Shown here: positions 34,528-42,702 of the stretch, piece after piece
Numbering within the stretch: the first letter of the stretch is position 1
Layout of the letters: every line of letters begins with the position of its first letter
Source of the DNA: Thermoplasmatales archaeon SW_10_69_26
GTDB taxonomy: Archaea > Thermoplasmatota > SW-10-69-26
Length of the DNA stretch: 64,000 nt
Direction of reading: 5' to 3'
NCBI GenBank assembly: GCA_003009755.1
Contig: PXUB01000042.1
Location: forward strand, 730-64,729
Position numbers and translations under genes: made by a program
Notes under the pieces: generated by a model
What the model was told of the DNA's origin: nothing
What the model saw: the letters and a program-made list of their open reading frames with translations, nothing else
Databases searched by the model: none

Positions 34528-35178
34528 TCAACCATCCTCGGATCCTCCGAGCTCTCGAGCGAGGGCGTCCTCGATCAGTCGGCGGGTGCCGGTCACGTAT
34601 CGGGCCCGTACCGCCTTCAGGCTCTCCGAGATCGTCGGCTGCGTTACGTCGAAACGGTCGGCGACCTCCTCTTGGGAGCCGAGCTCCTGGTAGGCCTGGT
34701 AGACCTCGAGCCGGTGAGGCGTCCACTCGAGGAGATGGAAGTAGAGCAAGTTGACGAGCCGTTCGACCGATCCGTCGATCCGCCTTCCGTTGTGGAGGAC
34801 CCGGACGAGCGCACCCTCGCGATCCATCGTCTCGAGGGCCTCGGAAGCGTCGTGGATGGGTGGTCCGTCGAACCGCTGGAGGCTCCTCTCGTCCTCGGGT
34901 GGTACGATGTCTAGGGTGCCTCGCACGAGGGCGAACCTGGCGGGATGGGGATGGATCCCCGTCCAGAGCCTCCAGAGGATGGAACCGACGGGCGCGGACG
35001 GCGACAGGATACCTCCGAACTCGTCGATCCCTCGCAGGGTGGCGAACCTCGCAACCTGGTCGTCTCCATGCTGCTCGTTCGCCTCTCTGAGGGTCGATCG
35101 AACGTTCTCGCCGACCTGGTCCCGGCCGGGTTTCGACCGGGACCTCTTCAAGTCCGCGAGGAGTACGAGCGCGTCCAC
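34528..35178 (-). CDS. SatD-like protein with helix-turn-helix
   Basis: 216 aa from ATG. The N-terminal half resembles SatD (LVLLADLKRSRSKPGRDQVG, FATLRGIDEFGGIL). The C-terminal half carries a sigma-like HTH: QELGSQEEVADRFDVTQPTI then SESLKAVRARYVTGTRRLIE. Its usual partner is the membrane protein downstream. Two inverted repeats upstream of its start suggest autoregulation. Confidence 0.75.
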   Translation of the reverse strand: MDALVLLADLKRSRSKPGRDQVGENVRSTLREANEQHGDDQVARFATLRGIDEFGGILSPSAPVGSILWRLWTGIHPHPARFALVRGTLDIVPPEDERSLQRFDGPPIHDASEALETMDREGALVRVLHNGRRIDGSVERLVNLLYFHLLEWTPHRLEVYQAYQELGSQEEVADRFDVTQPTISESLKAVRARYVTGTRRLIEDALARELGGSEDG

Positions 35179-35200
35179 GTGGGTGGAACTAGGTCATCCG

Positions 35201-35222
35201 CCCTATATCCTGGCATATAGGG
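35201..35222 (-). promoter_or_regulatory. Perfect inverted repeat, likely operator of the SatD-like gene
   Basis: CCCTATAT-cctggc-ATATAGGG is a perfect 8-bp palindrome 23 bp upstream of the start, in an AT-rich pocket and containing TATA-like sequence. Confidence 0.6.
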
Positions 35223-35285
35223 TTGATAGCCTAGCCCCGCCGGGACCCCGACGCCGCACCGTCGAGGGAAGATAGGGATGAAAGC

Positions 35286-35303
35286 CTATATTACTTGGTA
35301 TAG
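35286..35303 (-). promoter_or_regulatory. Second inverted repeat upstream of the SatD-like gene
   Basis: CTATA-ttacttgg-TATAG shares the CTATA/TATAG arms with the operator at 35201 and lies 64 bp further upstream, also close to the end of the dehydrogenase gene. Confidence 0.45.
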
Positions 35304-35356
35304 CATGGGTAGCCTATCCTCCTCCCCTTGCTGGCGCCTCGCCACCCTCGGCCCGG

Positions 35357-37204
35357 CTAGCCGGCGAGGTGGAACCCGTGGCCGTGGGCGTGGTCGAGCG
35401 CCGGCGAGTCCCCGTCGGCGAGGCCGACGGCGTCCACGATGTCGCCGGGCCCGACGGCCGTCGGGTCGGCCGGGTCCACGGCGACGACGAGGCCGGTCAT
35501 GCCGAGCGCGTAGTGGAATTCGCAGTAGTACGGGTACACGCCGGGCTCGTCGAACGTGTGCCGGTAGGTGTCGCCCACGCCGGTGAGGAGGCCGTCGAAC
35601 GAGTCGGGATCCCCGGCGTTGTTCTGGCAGGCCTCCGAGGTGGCGCCGGTGCAAAGCGCCTGGCTGGACGTGACCGTGTGTGGGATCGCCCCGCCGGTCC
35701 AGGCCAGGCTGGTGCCGGTGGGGACGACGATCGCCTGCGGCAGGAAGGACTGGCCGACGGCGGCGACCGGGGCTGCCGTGTCGTCGCCCACGGGGCTGGG
35801 GGACAGCGCGCCGGCGAGTTGGCCGGCGACGGGCGAGGCGGCCACGCGCAGGATCTGGCCGGCGTCGGCCACGTACATGGCGCCGTCGGGCCCGAACTGG
35901 ACGTCGGTCGGCAGCGCCAGGCCCTCGAGGAAGGCGTGGATGTCGGTGACCTCGCCCTGGTCGTCGAGGGCGACCTCGGTCACCTTGTGCGCCGTGTTGT
36001 GGCGGCTGGGGTGCTCGAGGCTCTCGACGATCGTGTTCTGGGCCTGGAAGAAGGCGCACTCGCCGACGAACACGCTGCTCGTGCGTTCCTCGGGGAACGT
36101 GAAGTCGGGGTGGCCCGGCTCGGCCTGCTTGGGGAAGTCGAGCCCCGTGGCGCAGACGTGGTAGCCAAGCAGGGCCTCGGCCGGCGGGCGGTCGGCGCAC
36201 GGGAAGTCCGGGTTCGGGGACCCGATCCACTGTTCCTTGCCGAGGTCGGTGATCTGGCCGGGCTCGCCCTGGCTAATGCAGAACGGGTAGCCGTGGTGGG
36301 CATCCTCGCGGATGCGTTCGAGCGTGTCCTGGCTGTTCGGGTTGTCGGCGCCGTTCGTCCCCGTGTAGGCGGTGCCCGCGAACGGGAGCTGTTGGGGAGC
36401 CCACGTGATGCCGAAGATGTTGCGGAAGCCGTGGGCGAAGACGTCGACCTTGTCCGCGAAGTCCTGGTTGCGGGGGTGGTCGACGACGTCCTCGTCGGCG
36501 ATCAGGTCGCCGTCGGTCTCCTGCCAGTGGAGCACGGCCGGGCCCTCGTCCGCCAGCCGGGCGGTGTCGACGCTCAGGAAGGCGCCGGTGTAGGGGAAGA
36601 CGTCCGTGTGACCGGTGCCGGTCCCGTTGCCGCTGTCGTTGGGGTTGCCCACGGGCAGGTACAGGCGGTCGTCCGGGCCGAAGCGGATGTGGTTGATGTG
36701 GTGCTGCCCGTTGGGGACGCCGTCGACGATCACCTGGCGGTCGCCGGTGGTCGGATCCACCTCGTACACGACGCCGAGGGGCCGCTGGGCGACGGCATCG
36801 TCGTAGCTGTCGGCGACGTACATCGAGCCCTCGTCGTCGAAGGCCAGCCCCAGCGGCTGGTTGAACCCGTCCGCGACCACAGTCCGGTCGACGGCGGCGG
36901 GCCCCAGCGGGGTCCAGGCCAGGTCGACGTGGACGATCTGGCCGTTCAGGTTGGCGTAGTAGAGGTCCTTCGTCGGGGGATCGGTGTCGGGGAGCTGGTC
37001 GAGCGCGTCGGGGCCCGCGTGGAACGTGATCACGGTCGGGGCCTGCGCGTCCGCCAGCACTTGCGTCACGAAGCCCTCGGCCGCGCGCGGCACCTCAGCC
37101 GAGTCGTGGGACGCCGGATGCGCGGGCGCCTCGTCCACCGGCGTCGAGCCGTGGTCGCCAGCCGCCACGGCTGCCGGACCGGCCAGCAGGCCGACGACGG
37201 CCAC
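35357..37204 (-). CDS. Exported glucose/sorbosone dehydrogenase-like propeller fused to a cupredoxin
   Basis: 615 aa from GTG 37204; the in-frame sequence upstream (RRAALF) would complete the signal peptide but has no start codon, so a small N-terminal error is likely. Residues 40-450 are a beta propeller like PQQ-dependent sugar dehydrogenases (FNQPLGLAFDDEGSMYVADS, HHINHIRFGPDDRLY, ALPTDVQFGPDGAMYVADAG). The C-terminal 150 aa are a type I copper domain with IPHTVTS, YPYYCEFHYALGM (His, Cys, His, Met ligands). The fusion suggests electrons pass from a sugar-type substrate to copper outside the cell. Ends His-rich. Confidence 0.8.
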   Translation of the reverse strand: MAVVGLLAGPAAVAAGDHGSTPVDEAPAHPASHDSAEVPRAAEGFVTQVLADAQAPTVITFHAGPDALDQLPDTDPPTKDLYYANLNGQIVHVDLAWTPLGPAAVDRTVVADGFNQPLGLAFDDEGSMYVADSYDDAVAQRPLGVVYEVDPTTGDRQVIVDGVPNGQHHINHIRFGPDDRLYLPVGNPNDSGNGTGTGHTDVFPYTGAFLSVDTARLADEGPAVLHWQETDGDLIADEDVVDHPRNQDFADKVDVFAHGFRNIFGITWAPQQLPFAGTAYTGTNGADNPNSQDTLERIREDAHHGYPFCISQGEPGQITDLGKEQWIGSPNPDFPCADRPPAEALLGYHVCATGLDFPKQAEPGHPDFTFPEERTSSVFVGECAFFQAQNTIVESLEHPSRHNTAHKVTEVALDDQGEVTDIHAFLEGLALPTDVQFGPDGAMYVADAGQILRVAASPVAGQLAGALSPSPVGDDTAAPVAAVGQSFLPQAIVVPTGTSLAWTGGAIPHTVTSSQALCTGATSEACQNNAGDPDSFDGLLTGVGDTYRHTFDEPGVYPYYCEFHYALGMTGLVVAVDPADPTAVGPGDIVDAVGLADGDSPALDHAHGHGFHLAG

Positions 37205-37341
37205 GAAGAGCGCGGCTCGCCGGAGCGTTCGAGCGTCTCGCCAACCGGTCGCATCGCGGGTTCCTATTCCAACGCCTCCCTCGAACTTCCATCACGCCCG
37301 AGAGCTAAAAACCTTCGTCAAACGGTCGGTTGAAACGACGC

Positions 37342-37761
37342 TCAGAACGGGCCCTTCTGCTCGGGTTCGCCGTCGTCGGCGCGCACGAACTCGTAGCGGA
37401 GCGGCACCTCGTGCCGGCTGCCGGTCGCGTACGGGCAATCGGGGCACTCAGTCCCGACCACGGTGCGGCCGCCCTCGAGCGTCATGTTCTCCACCTGGTC
37501 CAGGCGGCTGCCGCACACCGGGCACGCCTCGCGGGCCGGCTCGCCGGTCGTTCCCGTGCGGACGCGGACCTCGGCCAACCCGTGCTCGACCGCGAGCCGT
37601 CGGATACGCCGATCGCTGGCCCGTGCCTCAGGCTCCGCCTCGTGCAGGACCCGGCGGACGTTGGCGCCCAGCTCGGCTTGGCTGTCGACGATCGGCTGAC
37701 GACGGAGAGCCTCCTCGATCGCCGCGAGCAACTGCTCGTCGCCAGCGACGGTGTAGCCCAC
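37342..37761 (-). CDS. Zinc-ribbon protein of unknown function
   Basis: 139 aa from GTG. Helical N-terminal region (LLAAIEEALRRQP), a winged-helix-like RIRRLAVEHGLAEVRVR, then a zinc ribbon CPVCGS...CPDCPY. This could bind nucleic acid. Start not certain; the frame is open to 37824. Confidence 0.65.
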   Translation of the reverse strand: MGYTVAGDEQLLAAIEEALRRQPIVDSQAELGANVRRVLHEAEPEARASDRRIRRLAVEHGLAEVRVRTGTTGEPAREACPVCGSRLDQVENMTLEGGRTVVGTECPDCPYATGSRHEVPLRYEFVRADDGEPEQKGPF

Positions 37762-37856
37762 GCCGACCTCGATGGCGTTCGCGGGTTTAAGCCTCCCGAG
37801 ATGCGTCGCCGCTCGCCGGCACACGCCTCATAAGGACCTCCTCCCTATGGTCCCGC

Positions 37857-38411
37857 GTGCCGTCGTTCGTCGTCCACGGCCTGATCCCGCTGCTGCTGAT
37901 CCTGGCGCTGCGGCTGGCGCCGCCCAAGGTGGCGTTGGCGACGCTGCCGTTCACCTGGCTGCCCGATCTGGACTTCTGGCTGGGGATCCATCGAGCGACG
38001 ACGAGCAACGTGTTCATCCTGCTGCCGACGCTGTACCTGTGGTGGCGCTGGCGGGAAGCCGAGCCCCAGCGGGCCCAGTACGCCGGCATCGCGACCCTCT
38101 ACCTCGCCAGCCACCTCATCATGGACATGTTCGCCGGCGGCATCGTGCCCTTCTGGCCCTTGTGGGACTACACCGTCTTCTGGCACTTCCTCATCCGCAT
38201 CAACACCCAGACCGGCGAGCGCGACGTCACCAACGACCCCGGCACGCACGAGGGTGCTCCGCAGGTCGTCGAGTGGTTCACCTGGTTGTCGCCGGTCGAG
38301 GCCGCGATGCTGGCGGTGACCGCCGTCGCCGTCGTCGGCACGCTCGGTTGGCGATGGTACCGGCAGGGCGGCCAGCTGCCCGGCTTCCTGGCGTCCGAGG
38401 ACGAGGGGTAG
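37857..38411 (+). CDS. Membrane-bound metal-dependent hydrolase-like protein (DUF457/YdjM type)
   Basis: 184 aa from GTG, four membrane helices. FVVHGLIPLLLI, TWLPDLDFWLGIHRATTSN and SHLIMDMFAGG have the His/Asp pattern (H...PDLD..H..xxSH) of the YdjM family. Substrate unknown. Confidence 0.8.
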   Translation: MPSFVVHGLIPLLLILALRLAPPKVALATLPFTWLPDLDFWLGIHRATTSNVFILLPTLYLWWRWREAEPQRAQYAGIATLYLASHLIMDMFAGGIVPFWPLWDYTVFWHFLIRINTQTGERDVTNDPGTHEGAPQVVEWFTWLSPVEAAMLAVTAVAVVGTLGWRWYRQGGQLPGFLASEDEG

Positions 38412-38492
38412 CGCCTCTCGCGTGTCACTTCGACTTCGTGACAGGGCGGGTGTGAAAGTCACCTGCCCCGACAGGCCTCGTGAGATGTTGCC

Positions 38493-39713
38493 ATGTCACG
38501 AGTTGTTGCTATCGTTCTCGCTGCCTGCACGATCACCCTGGCCGTCCCAGTCACGGGTGCCAGTACCGAATGCTCCACACCCCTAACCGACGACTGCCCC
38601 TCGGAGACCGCGGACGTCGACGCGCCTGCCGAGACCGAGGCCGAACAGGCCGCTGTCGGACCCAAGGTCGTCGTCACCGAGGAGCGATGGGAGAACCAGG
38701 ACCGGCGTCTCGAGCGTCAGGTCGTCGTCGCCGACGGCGGCCGCCTCGTGATCGAGGACTCGGTGATCGACATCCACTTCGACCAGACGTGCTCCGTCCG
38801 GATCAACGGCGAAGGCTGCATCGGCCACATCTCCGTCCAAGAGGACGGTGAACTCGTCGTCCGCAACTCGACGTTCACCTCCACGAACGAACCGCTCTTC
38901 GAGCGGGGCACCATCGTCGCCGAGGGCGGCAAGATCTCGATCACGGACTCGAAGTTGACCCAGTTCCGCGGGGTCAAGGCCCAGTACGAGGGCGAGCTGG
39001 TCTTCCGGTCGAACACCGTCACCGGGATGCTCGGAGGGGTCAGCATCATCCGCGGCGCCTCCAGCTCGATCGTCGACAACCACTTCTCCAACCAATCGTT
39101 CGCCGTAGGGGTCCAGGACTCCTCGCCCGAGATCCGGAACAACACGTTCGAGGACATCTCCGCGATCGCGCTTCGCATCCAGCAATCCATCGTCGGGGAC
39201 AAGGCCTTCACGACCGATCCGCTCGTCGTCGACAACGTCTTCGTGGACGTCGGGCAAGGCATCTTCACGGATTCCGGTGCGGGCTTCTCGATCGCTCACA
39301 ACCGGTTCGAGGACGCCCGCTTCCACGCGATCCACATCCGCGTCCCCACGTTCGACGGCCACCGCACGATGCTCGACCAGAGCCCACCGGTGGTCACCGA
39401 CAACGTCTTCGAGGACAACCACCGAGAGGTCCGAATCTTCACAAAAGAACGAGATAGGACCGCCGTCACCTCCACGTTCGAGATGACCGGGAACCTCATC
39501 CAGGGCACGATCTGCAACCACATCCAGGCCGAGGACCACCCGAACGCGACGCTCGTGGTCGAGGCCAACGACAACTGGTGGGACGGCGGAGATGGCCCCC
39601 GCGACCCGCTGCCCAACGACGACGATTGCGAGGCGCTGGACGGGTCGGCGACCTTCGAGATCGACTCGATCCTGAGAGCACCCCCGCTCGACGCCGGGCC
39701 CCGGATCGAGTGA
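38493..39713 (+). CDS. Secreted right-handed parallel beta-helix protein
   Basis: 406 aa from ATG. Signal peptide MSRVVAIVLAACTITLAVPV. The rest is a series of beta-helix coils with the NN/DN(x)F pattern (VRNSTFTSTN, IVDNHFSN, IRNNTFEDIS, VVDNVFVDV, IAHNRFEDA, VTDNVFEDN) ending in EANDNWWDGGDGP, which is typical of pectate-lyase-like archaeal surface proteins. Could bind or cut polysaccharide; no catalytic residues can be assigned. Confidence 0.85.
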   Translation: MSRVVAIVLAACTITLAVPVTGASTECSTPLTDDCPSETADVDAPAETEAEQAAVGPKVVVTEERWENQDRRLERQVVVADGGRLVIEDSVIDIHFDQTCSVRINGEGCIGHISVQEDGELVVRNSTFTSTNEPLFERGTIVAEGGKISITDSKLTQFRGVKAQYEGELVFRSNTVTGMLGGVSIIRGASSSIVDNHFSNQSFAVGVQDSSPEIRNNTFEDISAIALRIQQSIVGDKAFTTDPLVVDNVFVDVGQGIFTDSGAGFSIAHNRFEDARFHAIHIRVPTFDGHRTMLDQSPPVVTDNVFEDNHREVRIFTKERDRTAVTSTFEMTGNLIQGTICNHIQAEDHPNATLVVEANDNWWDGGDGPRDPLPNDDDCEALDGSATFEIDSILRAPPLDAGPRIE

Positions 39714-39779
39714 CGCCACGGTCTGGCCGGGCTCGAGAGGATCGAATGCTGGCGGCTTGAGGTTTGGTGGCGCCGACCG

Positions 39780-40337
39780 TCAGTTGGCGGCTGGCGCAGC
39801 CTCGGCCAGCCCGTCCTCGAAGACCCAGTAGAAGTGCTCGAGGAAGTCGTGCAGCGGGCGGCCCTCCTCCCATCGCAGCACGTAGGTGTCCGAGGCCGTC
39901 GTTGGCAGCTCGGGCACGCGGTCGGCCAGCATCTCCATCTTGCGAGTCAGATCACCCGTCGGGACCGTGAACAGCCGCCAGGGATCCTTCTCGTTGTGGC
40001 CCTTCAACCGGAACGCGTACAGGGCTAGGGTACCGGCCTTGCGCGCGCTCTCGGTCAACGCTTCGGCCTGCTCCTGCAGCTTGCCGCTGGATTCGGAGAA
40101 GTGCACCGTATCGCGGTTGGCGGCCTTGACCTCCACCATGAACGCGAACCCGTTGCGCATCACGATCAGATCGCCATCGCCCAGTGACCCGGCCGCGCGG
40201 ACGACCTGGAACGGCTCGCGCTTCGGTTGACGGTAAGCGAGCACGATGTCGTTCGAACCGGTGCGCGTCATCTTGTCGACGGTCGACTCGTCGCCCGTCA
40301 GGACGCCCTTCAACTCGCGCTCGTAAGCGTGACCCAT
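39780..40337 (-). CDS. hjc: Holliday junction resolvase Hjc-like nuclease
   Basis: 185 aa from ATG 40337. The motif order E (GHAYERELK), D (GDGDLIVMRNG) and E-x-K (FMVEVKAANRD) is that of the archaeal Hjc/Hje nuclease fold, which cuts four-way junctions in recombination. The C-terminal 70 aa extend beyond the classic ~130-aa protein. Confidence 0.75.
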   Translation of the reverse strand: MGHAYERELKGVLTGDESTVDKMTRTGSNDIVLAYRQPKREPFQVVRAAGSLGDGDLIVMRNGFAFMVEVKAANRDTVHFSESSGKLQEQAEALTESARKAGTLALYAFRLKGHNEKDPWRLFTVPTGDLTRKMEMLADRVPELPTTASDTYVLRWEEGRPLHDFLEHFYWVFEDGLAEAAPAAN

Positions 40338-40559
40338 CCCGACTCTACCAGCAGGAGAGGGAGGTATGGTTGTATCGGTTCGCGTCGACGCATCGATACC
40401 CAGCCTCTGTGCCCCCTCCGTGTCTCCGGGGCTCTGTGACCTTCCCCCCTCTCCCCCCCACCCCGCCAAGCTGGAATCGACAACGACTTAAGCGGGGCGC
40501 CCGCTCGAAGGCGTGGATGCACTCCCCGGCTCTCCGGGGTACCCGCTAGGAGGGATGAC
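40338..40559. other. Divergent intergenic region
   Basis: Holds ctctgtgccccctccgtgtctccggg and a further ctctgtgacc, a repetitive 'ctctgtg...cctccgtgtct' pattern, and the TATA-like cgacttaagc at about 40483 upstream of the GTPase operon. No gene seen. Confidence 0.4.
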
Positions 40560-41210
40560 ATGGCCATCGGTCAAAAGCTCAAGCAGAACGCACCAGGAGA
40601 GATCTTCTCCTGGATCAGCCAGGTTTTCGGGAAGGAACAGGCCAAGATCGGGATCTATGGCCCGCCCAACGCAGGCAAGACGACGCTCGCCAACCGCATC
40701 GTGCGGGACTGGGCGGGGGACGTCATGGGGGCGGCCAGCGAGGTCCCGCACGAGACGCGGCGTGCCCGCCGCAAGGCGAACATCCAGATGAGCCAGGACG
40801 GCAAGGGCCTGACCCTGGACATCGTGGACACGCCCGGCATCGCGACGAAGATCGATTTCAACGATTTCGTCGAAGAGCACGAGATGGAGGAGAACGACGC
40901 CAAGGACCGGGCCAAGGAGGCCACCGAGGGCGTCGTCGAAGCGATCCGATGGCTGGACGACGTCGACGGCATCATCCTAGTGATGGACGCCACGACGGAC
41001 CCGTTCAACCAGGTCAACGTCACGATCCTCGGCAACCTCGAGGCTCGCCGCCTCCCGGTCGTGATCGCGGCCAACAAGATCGACCTCCCCGAGTCCTCCC
41101 CAGCCACGCTCAAGAACGCCTTCCCGCAACACCCGGTGGTCCCGATCAGCGCGATCTCCGGCTACAACATCGACCAACTGTACGAGACGATGGTCGAGAA
41201 CTTCTCCTAG
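40560..41210 (+). CDS. oapA: Era-like GTP-binding protein
   Basis: 216 aa from ATG. P-loop GPPNAGKTTL, switch region, DTPG (IVDTPGIATK), NKID and SAISG motifs are all present. First of three closely spaced genes with DUF2073 and a zinc-ribbon protein, the order I recall for the origin-associated oapABC genes of haloarchaea. The symbol is by that analogy. Confidence 0.85.
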   Translation: MAIGQKLKQNAPGEIFSWISQVFGKEQAKIGIYGPPNAGKTTLANRIVRDWAGDVMGAASEVPHETRRARRKANIQMSQDGKGLTLDIVDTPGIATKIDFNDFVEEHEMEENDAKDRAKEATEGVVEAIRWLDDVDGIILVMDATTDPFNQVNVTILGNLEARRLPVVIAANKIDLPESSPATLKNAFPQHPVVPISAISGYNIDQLYETMVENFS

Positions 41211-41218
41211 GTGGTTCG

Positions 41219-41620
41219 ATGTCCGAGAACGGCGTCAAGATCAACCTGGTCTCGAAGAGCATGCTCGATGAGATGTCCCTCCAGGAGAAGATCCAGTTCA
41301 TCCTGACCGAGGTCAAGCAGGACGTCATCCTCGTCCTCGAGGAGGGCCTGGAGCCCGACGAGGAGGCCAAGCTCATCGAATCCACGATGTTCGAGATCGA
41401 CCCCGAGTCCTTCGTCGGTATCGAGATGGAGAGCCAGCGCGAGATGGAGGCCGACTCGATCATCGGCAAGCTGTTCCAGCGCACCCCCTACGGCTCCCGC
41501 GCCTCGATGACCGTCGTCGGACCCGCCGACAAGCTCCGCACCGTGTACAAGGATGGCAACTCCATCGAGGCCATGGTGCTCGAGAAGCAGACGGCGGAGG
41601 CCAACGGGGCCGCCGCCTGA
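41219..41620 (+). CDS. oapB: DUF2073 protein
   Basis: 133 aa from ATG, 8 bp after the GTPase stop. KINLVSKSMLDEMSLQEKIQ, VILVLEEGLEPDEEAKLIE and GIEMESQR are DUF2073 hallmarks. Works with the adjacent GTPase in archaea, role unknown; the symbol follows haloarchaeal usage as recalled. Confidence 0.85.
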   Translation: MSENGVKINLVSKSMLDEMSLQEKIQFILTEVKQDVILVLEEGLEPDEEAKLIESTMFEIDPESFVGIEMESQREMEADSIIGKLFQRTPYGSRASMTVVGPADKLRTVYKDGNSIEAMVLEKQTAEANGAAA

Positions 41621-41629
41621 GGGGAAAGG

Positions 41630-42334
41630 ATGCCGCACCAGTGCCTGAACTGCGGGGATGCATTCGAGGAAGGCTCCACCGACCTCCTCGAGGGGTGTCC
41701 CTCCTGCGAGGGGACCCGGTTCTTCTACACCGAGGAACCGCTCGAAGAGGACGAGCGCGAGGAGCTTCAGGAGGACACCGACGACGACGTCGAGTCGATG
41801 CTCCAGGACATCGTCGACGAGGAGGATCAGCCCGATCTCGCCGAGGATATCTGGAGTCGCGAAGCCTGGGAGCAGTGGATCCGAGACAAGGCCAGCTCCA
41901 AGGCCGACGCCGACGACACCGACGTCTCCTTCGAGGAGATCGCCGACGCCGTCAAGCAACGCGACGAGGGCCCCAGCACGGCCCCCGAAGCCGGTCCGCC
42001 CGGCGGCGAACCGGACACGCACGGCTTCGAGACGGCCGACCCCGAGGCGTCCTCAAAGGAAGCCGACCCGGTGCAGGTCGAGCTCGGCGACGTGCAGGAG
42101 ACGACGCCGCCGACCGGCGAGGCCGAGGACCCGCCCGAGCAGGAAGCCGCGCGGGAGGCCCTGCAGCCGGCGCCCCAGCCCGGCGACGACGGGCGCCCCT
42201 CCACGCTGAACATCAACGACCCGGGCGAGTACGAGATCGACGTCCGGCGCCTGCTCGAGGACAGCCCGGTCATCGTGGAACGCGACGGCTCCTACGTGAT
42301 CCACCTGCCGAGCGTGTTCGACCGCGAGCAGTAG
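41630..42334 (+). CDS. oapC: Zinc-ribbon protein of the GTPase/DUF2073 operon
   Basis: 234 aa from ATG. N-terminal ribbon CLNCGDAF...CPSCEGTRFFY, a long low-complexity acidic middle, and a conserved C-terminus (ISDPGEYEIDV-like NINDPGEYEIDVRRLLED, VVIVERDGSYVIHLPS). Third gene of the trio; 9 bp after DUF2073. Confidence 0.85.
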   Translation: MPHQCLNCGDAFEEGSTDLLEGCPSCEGTRFFYTEEPLEEDEREELQEDTDDDVESMLQDIVDEEDQPDLAEDIWSREAWEQWIRDKASSKADADDTDVSFEEIADAVKQRDEGPSTAPEAGPPGGEPDTHGFETADPEASSKEADPVQVELGDVQETTPPTGEAEDPPEQEAAREALQPAPQPGDDGRPSTLNINDPGEYEIDVRRLLEDSPVIVERDGSYVIHLPSVFDREQ

Positions 42335-42341
42335 CCGACGG

Positions 42342-42548
42342 CTACCACCGCGTCACGAGGATCGTATCCTCGTCGCCGACCGGCGTCAGGTCGCCCTCCA
42401 GCCGCTGTGCATCCACGCCGTCGACGAACACCCGCAGCTCGTCGTCCTCGAGATCACCGAACTCGTCGAGGGCCTCGCCGAGCGTGCGGGCCTCCACGTC
42501 GGTCGGATCAACCCCGAGCTCGCTGCCGAAAACGATCCGAACCATCAT
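42342..42548 (-). CDS. Beta-grasp (ubiquitin-like/SAMP-type) small protein without C-terminal GG
   Basis: 68 aa from ATG. MVRIVFGSELG, TLGEALDEFGD, RVFVDGVDA and DLTPVGDEDTILVTRW give the beta-grasp pattern of MoaD/ThiS/SAMP proteins. The C-terminus is VTRW, not the diglycine needed for activation, so it cannot act as a normal sulfur carrier unless processed; it may be a regulatory paralogue. Last gene of the cysteine cluster, 155 bp after the E1 fusion, convergent with oapC. Confidence 0.65.
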   Translation of the reverse strand: MMVRIVFGSELGVDPTDVEARTLGEALDEFGDLEDDELRVFVDGVDAQRLEGDLTPVGDEDTILVTRW

Positions 42549-42702
42549 CCCCTCTAGGCTGGCCAGGGGCCATAAACGTCCGTCCGGACGCTCGCGCTGG
42601 GATCGAGGCCTCTTGCTCGAGGGCCGACCCTCGACGGAGCCGGGGGAACCGCTGGACCCTGGACGTAGCGGCTCCGAGGCCGTCGACGAGCGCCCTCGCG
42701 CG

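Noticed and set aside
40405..40440. The ctctgtg...ctccgtgtctc pattern as a member of the 160-bp repeat
   Set aside because: Only a loose compositional similarity; it lacks the ccagacagcc end and the central palindrome.
40560..42334. A replication origin next to the oapABC-like genes
   Set aside because: No orc1/cdc6 gene and no recognisable set of origin-recognition boxes is visible nearby; the gene trio alone is not enough.
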